Shown one piece after another: positions 6,405 to 9,888 of a DNA stretch of 9,888 nucleotides. The translations under genes and the position numbers were made by a program. The notes beneath the pieces were generated by a model. The model saw nothing but the letters and a program-made list of their open reading frames with translations. It searched no databases and was not told the origin of the DNA. Source of the DNA: an uncultured Collinsella sp. (GTDB lineage: Bacteria; Actinomycetota; Coriobacteriia; Coriobacteriales; Coriobacteriaceae); NCBI GenBank assembly GCA_958427895.1, contig CAUADW010000062.1:1-9888 (forward strand), read 5' to 3'. The first letter of the stretch is position 1. Each line of letters starts with the position of its first letter.

Positions 6405-6440
6405 CGGGCCGGCATGCCGAACGGTCGGCATGCCGGCCCG
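6405..6440. repeat. Perfect 16-bp inverted repeat (hairpin) after M19 gene
   Basis: CGGGCCGGCATGCCGA (6405-6420) pairs perfectly with TCGGCATGCCGGCCCG (6425-6440) around the loop ACGG. It starts 16 nt behind the dipeptidase stop and ends 22 nt before the TTG start of the next gene. It could terminate transcription, but no U-run follows (the next bases are TCCCC), so it is not a textbook intrinsic terminator. Each arm contains the inner palindrome GGCATGCC, which gives a second way to fold. Confidence 0.8.
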
Positions 6441-6462
6441 TCCCCAATCTGAAGGACCGCTT

Positions 6463-7239
6463 TTGACGCAGCAGTTTACGATTTCCGTATCCCGACCGGA
6501 TGGCACATCCATCCCCGTCGTCGTTACCAAAAAGCGCGTCAAGAACTTCAACCTACGCGTCACATCGAGCGGCGAGGTCCACGCCAGCGCACCACTTGGC
6601 GCCAGCCGCGAGCGTATCGAAGCGTTTGTGAAGCGCAACAGCACCTGGATTATCGGTCGACTTGCCCAGCGCGAGCAACGTCAGGCGACGACGCGAGAGC
6701 CGCTCAGTCCCTCGTCCATCATTGCACTTTGGGGCAAGCCCATCACGGTACAGGATGCACTCGACCACAACTTTGATCCCCCCGCACCGCGGCCCAAACA
6801 AGCCACGTTCGCAAGCTTTATGGGTACCGACGAGCCAGACGAACGTCCGCAGGCCAAGTGGAACGCGCCCCTCGACGGCTTAACGCCCAGTGAGATCCAA
6901 GCCCATATTGACCAGCTCTATACGTCCGAAGTCACATCGGCGCTGCGGGATATGGTGCACGCATACGAAATCGCAATGGGTGTCGCCGTTTCCCGCGTTT
7001 CCGTGCGCAGCATGAAAACGCGCTGGGGATCATGCACGCCCAAAACCGGCGCCATTCGCATCGCACGAGAACTTGCCGCCTACCCCGTCGAGTGCCTTGA
7101 CATGGTTGTCGCCCACGAGCTCGTCCACCTGCTCGAGCCGAGCCACAATCATCGGTTTCACGCGCTGCTCGACACGTACTGCCCCAACAACAGGACTCTG
7201 TCGCAGCGACTCAAAAAACCGCCCGCCAACGAGCTCTAG
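6463..7239 (+). CDS. YgjP-type zinc metallopeptidase (SprT-like fold, DUF45)
   Basis: A 258-residue soluble protein of the YgjP-like family, an uncharacterised group of putative zinc metallopeptidases. The signature block runs MKTRWGSCTPKTGAIRIARELAAYP, then VAHELVHLLEPSHNHRF. It contains the HExxH zinc motif (H218, E219, H222) and the third ligand H228, ten residues after the first histidine. The upstream half has the LRVTSSGEVHASAPLGASRERIEAFVKRNSTWI pattern typical of the family N terminus. A low-conservation stretch (about 100-145, rich in P, D and E) looks like an insert or a longer linker. The start is placed at a TTG (6463), with GAAGGA at 6451-6456 six bases before it. An in-frame ATG at 6430 would be inside a strong hairpin. 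The gene converges on folB, with 6 nt between the stops. Confidence 0.9.
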   Translation: MTQQFTISVSRPDGTSIPVVVTKKRVKNFNLRVTSSGEVHASAPLGASRERIEAFVKRNSTWIIGRLAQREQRQATTREPLSPSSIIALWGKPITVQDALDHNFDPPAPRPKQATFASFMGTDEPDERPQAKWNAPLDGLTPSEIQAHIDQLYTSEVTSALRDMVHAYEIAMGVAVSRVSVRSMKTRWGSCTPKTGAIRIARELAAYPVECLDMVVAHELVHLLEPSHNHRFHALLDTYCPNNRTLSQRLKKPPANEL

Positions 7240-7245
7240 AGTCGG

Positions 7246-7731
7246 TTAGCGCACGCGCTCGATCTCGACACCGCAGCTTGCCAGGGGAAGACCGACGGGC
7301 GCCCAAGGCTTATCGAGCTTAACGTGCACGCCAAGCAGCAGGGGATAACGACGTAGCAGCATCTGGGCCACACCCTCGGCTGCAGCCTCGATAAGCTTAA
7401 ACGTATGCTCACGCAGATAGCCATCGACATCGTGGCACACCGAGCCGTAGTCAATCGAGGCGTCCAGGTTATCGTGCTCCCCCGCTGCACGCAGGTCGGC
7501 ATAGAGCACCAAGGACACGATGAACTTCTGGCCCAGCGCGTTCTCTTCGGGATACACGCCATGGTTAGCAAAAACCTCAAGACCTTCAACGGTGATGCGG
7601 TCGGCATGGCGCAGGTCGTCATAGCTCACATGGGGCACCGCCGTTGCAGCGGAAATTTCACCCCTGCCACGACGGGCGAGCTCGGCACCCTCGGTCTTGG
7701 TTGCATTCTCGGGTAGCTTTTTGTTAGTCAT
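7246..7731 (-). CDS. folB: Dihydroneopterin aldolase
   Basis: FolB converts 7,8-dihydroneopterin to 6-hydroxymethyl-7,8-dihydropterin and glycolaldehyde in folate synthesis, usually as a homo-octamer in the cytoplasm. The core starts at about residue 44 with DRITVEGLEVFANHGVYPEENALGQKF. The catalytic residues correspond to those of Staphylococcus aureus FolB: E63 (E22 there), Y95 in SIDYGSV (Y54), and K141 in KLDKPWAP (K100). The protein has 161 residues instead of about 120. The extra part is a charged, likely disordered N-terminal ~43 residues, starting MTNKKLPENATKTEG. The ATG at 7731 has AAGGAGA upstream, so the extension is probably real; GTG codons near residues 32 and 35 are weaker options. 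It lies 43 nt behind the HD-domain gene in the folE block and likely shares its transcript. folP and folK are not in the window. Confidence 0.93.
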   Translation of the reverse strand: MTNKKLPENATKTEGAELARRGRGEISAATAVPHVSYDDLRHADRITVEGLEVFANHGVYPEENALGQKFIVSLVLYADLRAAGEHDNLDASIDYGSVCHDVDGYLREHTFKLIEAAAEGVAQMLLRRYPLLLGVHVKLDKPWAPVGLPLASCGVEIERVR

Positions 7732-7774
7732 CGCGATCGTCTCCTTCGTTCAGAACCCCGACCGCGCATACCGA

Positions 7775-8356
7775 CTACACGCGAATCGATAGGTTCTTTT
7801 TATCATCGCTCCAGTTGCAGGCATTGCGCGCAGGGCATGCAAAGCAGGCGCGCGACGCTTTGTCGGCTGCATAGAGCAGACGCTCAAGCGGCTGGCTGTT
7901 CACACGCAGCTTTCGATGGCCCAGAATGGCCGTCTTAATGGCTGCGGCATCTGCCGGCTCAAACGCCACATCATCGGGCATGCCGCCGAGAATCGCATCA
8001 GCGACGCGTTCGCTTGCAACATCATGGGATATACCCGATTCATACTGTTCATCTTTGCCGATATCGTGAAGAAGTGCCGTGGCGTAGATGACCTCGCGGT
8101 CAAATTCGAGCTGTTCCTCGAGATTCTTGATCCACATAATGCGAGCGACATCGAGAAGATGATCAATACCGTGGCGGCAGAAGATGCGCCCCGATTCCAA
8201 CTGTGCAATGTTGCCCAGGTGCCGCCGGAACAGCCCGTTGGCACAAATGTAATCAATGCGAGGCATGGCACCAAAGGGAGTCAGGCCCGAAGCCATAAAG
8301 CCGCGACGCGACGTCCCCTCATCGGTCTTCGATGTAAAGTCGTTGACGACCCTCAT
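7775..8356 (-). CDS. HD-domain phosphohydrolase with C-terminal cysteine cluster, in a folate operon
   Basis: A 193-residue HD-superfamily protein, a family of metal-dependent phosphohydrolases acting on nucleotides and related phosphates. The motifs are H62/H66 in RHGIDHLLDVARIM, the H97-D98 pair in ATALLHDIGKDEQYESG, H111 in SHDVASE, and D165 in LYAADKASR. Just after the HD core lies a cysteine cluster, CFACPARNACNW (C171, C174, C180), which may bind a metal or an iron-sulphur cluster; this is inference. The ATG at 8356 is one base past the folE stop (TAG-C-ATG), which suggests translational coupling. A start at residue 21 or 31 is possible, since the first ~30 residues look unlike an HD core. 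The substrate is unknown. Its place between folE and folB makes dihydroneopterin triphosphate or a derivative a reasonable guess. Confidence 0.82.
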   Translation of the reverse strand: MRVVNDFTSKTDEGTSRRGFMASGLTPFGAMPRIDYICANGLFRRHLGNIAQLESGRIFCRHGIDHLLDVARIMWIKNLEEQLEFDREVIYATALLHDIGKDEQYESGISHDVASERVADAILGGMPDDVAFEPADAAAIKTAILGHRKLRVNSQPLERLLYAADKASRACFACPARNACNWSDDKKNLSIRV

Positions 8357-8357
8357 G

Positions 8358-8915
8358 CTAACGGCCCAGCATCCTAAAGAACCGCTCCTCGAGCGCGGGA
8401 TCAGTCTCAAAGACGCCGCGGCGAGCGAGCGTCACGGTCTTGGTGCCGGGCTTTTGCACGCCGCGCATCGTCATGCACATGTGCTCGGCTTCCATCAGCA
8501 CAATCGCCCCTTGGGGAGCAAGATATTCCATGAGGGCATCGGCAACCTGCGCACACAGCTGCTCCTGCAGCTGCAGGCGACGGGCATAGACCTCAACCGT
8601 GCGAGCAAGCTTAGACAGACCCGCCACGCGACCGTTAGGGATATAGCCGATCGCAGCTTTGCCATAAAACGGCAGCAGATGGTGCTCGCACAGCGAGTAA
8701 AACGTAATGTCGCGCTCAATAACCAAGTCGTTCGAAGCGACGGCAAAGGTTTTGGACAGGTGCTCCTCGGCACTCTGATCCATACCGCCGGCGATCTCAC
8801 CATACATACGGGCAACGCGCGCCGGGGTCTCCAGCAGGCCCTCACGAGTTGGGTCCTCGCCTATGCCCTCAAGCAACAGCTTAATGGCGGCCTCGACTTT
8901 TTCCTGATCGACCAT
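8358..8915 (-). CDS. folE: GTP cyclohydrolase I (FolE1)
   Basis: FolE catalyses the first step of folate synthesis: GTP to 7,8-dihydroneopterin triphosphate plus formate. It is a homodecamer in the cytoplasm. With the start at 8915 the product has 185 residues, the usual bacterial length, and begins MVDQEKVEAAIKLLLEGIGE. The zinc ligands are C76 and H79 in YSLCEHHLLPFYG and C147 in EAEHMCMTMRGVQKPG; H78 is the catalytic histidine. The conserved RDITFYSLCEHH and the SKLAR block (101-105) are present. The ATG at 8915 was chosen over a GTG at 8978: GTGAGG precedes the ATG, and the extra 21 residues do not look conserved. The gene lies 66 nt behind nrdG and is coupled to the HD-domain gene. A promoter candidate sits in the gap with nrdG. 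Confidence 0.96.
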   Translation of the reverse strand: MVDQEKVEAAIKLLLEGIGEDPTREGLLETPARVARMYGEIAGGMDQSAEEHLSKTFAVASNDLVIERDITFYSLCEHHLLPFYGKAAIGYIPNGRVAGLSKLARTVEVYARRLQLQEQLCAQVADALMEYLAPQGAIVLMEAEHMCMTMRGVQKPGTKTVTLARRGVFETDPALEERFFRMLGR

Positions 8916-8949
8916 CTGGGCCTCACTTTTCCGATTTTGCGTTCGCGCT

Positions 8950-8980
8950 ATGGTACCACGCCCTTTGGCATCGGCCACAA
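8950..8980 (-). promoter_or_regulatory. Candidate promoter for the folE operon
   Basis: On the minus strand TTGTGG (plus-strand 8975-8980) and TACCAT (8950-8955) are separated by 19 bp. The -10 box is preceded by TGG, an extended -10 feature. It lies between the nrdG stop and the folE start, so folE could be transcribed independently of nrdG. The spacer is longer than the optimum, so the call is weak. Confidence 0.35.
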
Positions 8981-8981
8981 G

Positions 8982-9563
8982 CTACATAGTATGGGTCGAA
9001 TAGACCGGATCGTCCCGCCAAAGCTCCACAGCGTCGCAAAGCGCAACGCCCTCGCGCACAGCACGGGCGCGCGTGGCGTTCATATCAATCACGCGCTGAT
9101 TGCTCGAGCCCCTAAAGCGCAATGAGATATCGTACAGATCCTGAACAAACGGGCCGTCCACCAACATGTCGAGGCAGGCCAGGATACGGTCCGTCACCTC
9201 GGTATGATGACGGCCACCCGGCATAAGCTCCTCGAGCACGTCGCCGGTAAAGCACCAAATGGTCTTGCCCGACCCCTCGGGATAGACCGCACGCACGCGT
9301 TCGATAAAGTCAACAAGTCCCGCCTGATTCTCGGGCTCCATAGGCTCGCCGCCCAGAATCGTCAGGCCATCGATAAAGGGATGGTCGAGGCTCTCGATAA
9401 TCTTGTCCTCGACGGCACGATCGAACGGCTCGCCCGCAGCAAAGTCCCACGCGACAGAGTTAAAGCAGTTCTTGCACCCACGACGGCACCCACTCACAAA
9501 CAGAGAAGTACGAACGCCTTCCCCATCAGCAATGTCGAAATACTTAATGTTCGCGTAATTCAT
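8982..9563 (-). CDS. nrdG: Anaerobic ribonucleoside-triphosphate reductase activating protein
   Basis: NrdG is a radical-SAM enzyme that makes the glycyl radical on NrdD, the oxygen-sensitive class III ribonucleotide reductase, enabling dNTP synthesis without oxygen. The 193-residue product has the 4Fe-4S motif CRRGCKNC (C26, C30, C33) near the N terminus, after NYANIKYFDIADGEGVRTSLFVSG. It also has the GGEP motif at 71-74 (TILGGEPMEPENQ), a DGPF block (136-139) and the family end RFRGSSNQRVIDM (149-161). The start at 9563 is supported by GGGAGAG (9576-9570 on the minus strand) eight bases away; longer frames run into the inverted repeat. No nrdD is found in the window, and the ~325 bp upstream carry no clear gene, so nrdG may be transcribed from its own promoter or from a gene outside. 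Confidence 0.96.
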   Translation of the reverse strand: MNYANIKYFDIADGEGVRTSLFVSGCRRGCKNCFNSVAWDFAAGEPFDRAVEDKIIESLDHPFIDGLTILGGEPMEPENQAGLVDFIERVRAVYPEGSGKTIWCFTGDVLEELMPGGRHHTEVTDRILACLDMLVDGPFVQDLYDISLRFRGSSNQRVIDMNATRARAVREGVALCDAVELWRDDPVYSTHTM

Positions 9564-9579
9564 AGGTAACTCTCCCGGG

Positions 9580-9661
9580 AGGCCGGGACATATCATCCCG
9601 TCCTCAAACATTCTCGGCCTTCGGCCTGCGAAACTGCGGGCGGGACGATATGTCCCGGCCT
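9580..9661. repeat. Large inverted repeat in the nrdG leader
   Basis: The arms 9580-9603 and 9638-9661 are 24 bp long and match at 22 positions when one is reverse-complemented. They begin AGGCCGGGACATATC. Of the two mismatches, one is a G-U pair in RNA on one strand. The 34-nt interior holds a small stem GGCC-TTC-GGCC (9616-9626). The structure starts 17 nt upstream of the nrdG start codon, right next to its ribosome-binding site, and overlaps a 10-bp palindrome CTCCCGGGAG at 9572-9581. It may regulate nrdG, protect its mRNA, or be a small dispersed repeat; the sequence alone cannot decide. Confidence 0.75.
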
Positions 9662-9698
9662 CATGCAAAGGGTAACTCAATGAACGAAGCGAACATCG

Positions 9699-9704
9699 AG
9701 TATA
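9699..9704 (-). promoter_or_regulatory. Candidate -10 box for nrdG
   Basis: TATACT on the minus strand (plus-strand 9699-9704) is a near-consensus -10 hexamer, 135 nt upstream of the nrdG ATG. No good -35 is seen at the usual distance; TTGGAC is only 9 bp away, and an AT-rich GTTTTT lies near the right place. If used, the leader would be about 130 nt and would include the full inverted repeat. Confidence 0.3.
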
Positions 9705-9888
9705 GGGTTCGAGGTCCAATAAAAACTTTGTTGCAGCTCAACCGCCATCGCAAGCAAAGCGTTGTTGCAAGTCAACTCATTTCCGCTAAGAACTTCGAGG
9801 AGTGAGCAGGCCGCATGCTACATCTCAACTACGTCAACTTGGCTGAACCGAGAGGGCCGCTTGGGCTTTTGCTCGATATGAGTTCCGC

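Larger units (their letters stand above)
9564..9888. other. Stretch without a confident gene, upstream of nrdG
   Basis: About 325 bases carry no gene I can support. Besides the inverted repeat (9580-9661), it holds a minus-strand -10-like TATACT at 9699-9704 and a pair of short direct repeats at 9728-9742 and 9762-9776. Two frames are open to the right edge. One is on the plus strand from ATG 9815 (translation starts MLHLNYVNLAEPRG), with GAGGAG 12 nt upstream. The other is on the minus strand and ends at TAG 9831-9829 (last residues SGPLGSAKLT). They overlap on opposite strands, so at most one is likely real; I do not recognise either. Confidence 0.5.

Noticed and set aside
6430..6462. ATG at 6430 as start of the YgjP-type gene.
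   Set aside because: It falls in the right arm of a perfect hairpin and has no ribosome-binding site, while the TTG at 6463 has GAAGGA six bases upstream.
8916..8978. GTG at 8978 as the folE start.
   Set aside because: The added 21 residues are basic and not FolE-like; they span the promoter candidate. The ATG at 8915 gives the standard length.
8256..9125. A 289-codon plus-strand open frame across folE.
   Set aside because: It lies opposite folE and parts of the HD and nrdG genes, which are certain, and its product resembles no family.
9564..9719. N-terminal extension of nrdG up to 9719.
   Set aside because: It would translate the inverted repeat; the NrdG core starts at 9563 with a good ribosome-binding site.
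1..9888. CRISPR array, tRNA, rRNA, insertion sequence, or known riboswitch.
   Set aside because: I found no regularly spaced direct repeats, cloverleaf, transposase motifs, or riboswitch cores. Repeats seen are the three inverted repeats and one pair of short direct repeats.

Overview
The window looks like core chromosome of a high-GC, anaerobic, gut-type actinobacterium. Base composition, gene style and repeated TACAAT-type -10 boxes suggest a member of the Coriobacteriia, most like Collinsella. This is inference: there is no rRNA or marker gene here to prove it. Anaerobic life is supported by an oxygen-sensitive radical-SAM activase for class III ribonucleotide reductase (nrdG).

Layout, left to right. 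Positions 1-2843 are on the plus strand: the 3' part of a LysR-type regulator, ribonuclease HI (GTG start), a Gfo/Idh/MocA-family oxidoreductase, and an acylphosphatase-like protein only 2 nt behind it. A PerR-like Fur-family repressor follows (2905-3285) and converges on a minus-strand Cof-type HAD hydrolase (3363-4160); a 65-bp inverted-repeat element fills the gap between them. Next is a minus-strand pair with a 3-nt gap, a SlyD-type FKBP prolyl isomerase and a UreE-like nickel chaperone, closed by an intrinsic terminator at 4192-4230. A divergent promoter region (5255-5374) leads to a plus-strand M19 membrane-dipeptidase-type peptidase, a perfect 16-bp hairpin, and a YgjP-type zinc metallopeptidase with a TTG start. 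That gene converges on the minus-strand block nrdG, folE, HD-domain hydrolase, folB. The last 325 bases hold no confident gene. They contain a large inverted repeat in the leader of nrdG, a pair of short direct repeats and a candidate -10 box.

How the genes work together. folE (GTP cyclohydrolase I) and folB (dihydroneopterin aldolase) are the first step and a later step of folate synthesis. The HD phosphohydrolase between them is translationally coupled to folE, so it is a reasonable candidate for the dephosphorylation step that lies between FolE and FolB. The FKBP/UreE pair suggests nickel handling, yet no urease gene is in view. The PerR-like regulator carries all five expected metal-sensing ligands and a structural zinc site.

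No CRISPR array, tRNA, rRNA, insertion sequence or prophage gene was recognised. The least explained items are the three intergenic inverted repeats (3292-3356, 6405-6440, 9580-9661), two of which share GGGACAT ends and could belong to a dispersed small-repeat family.
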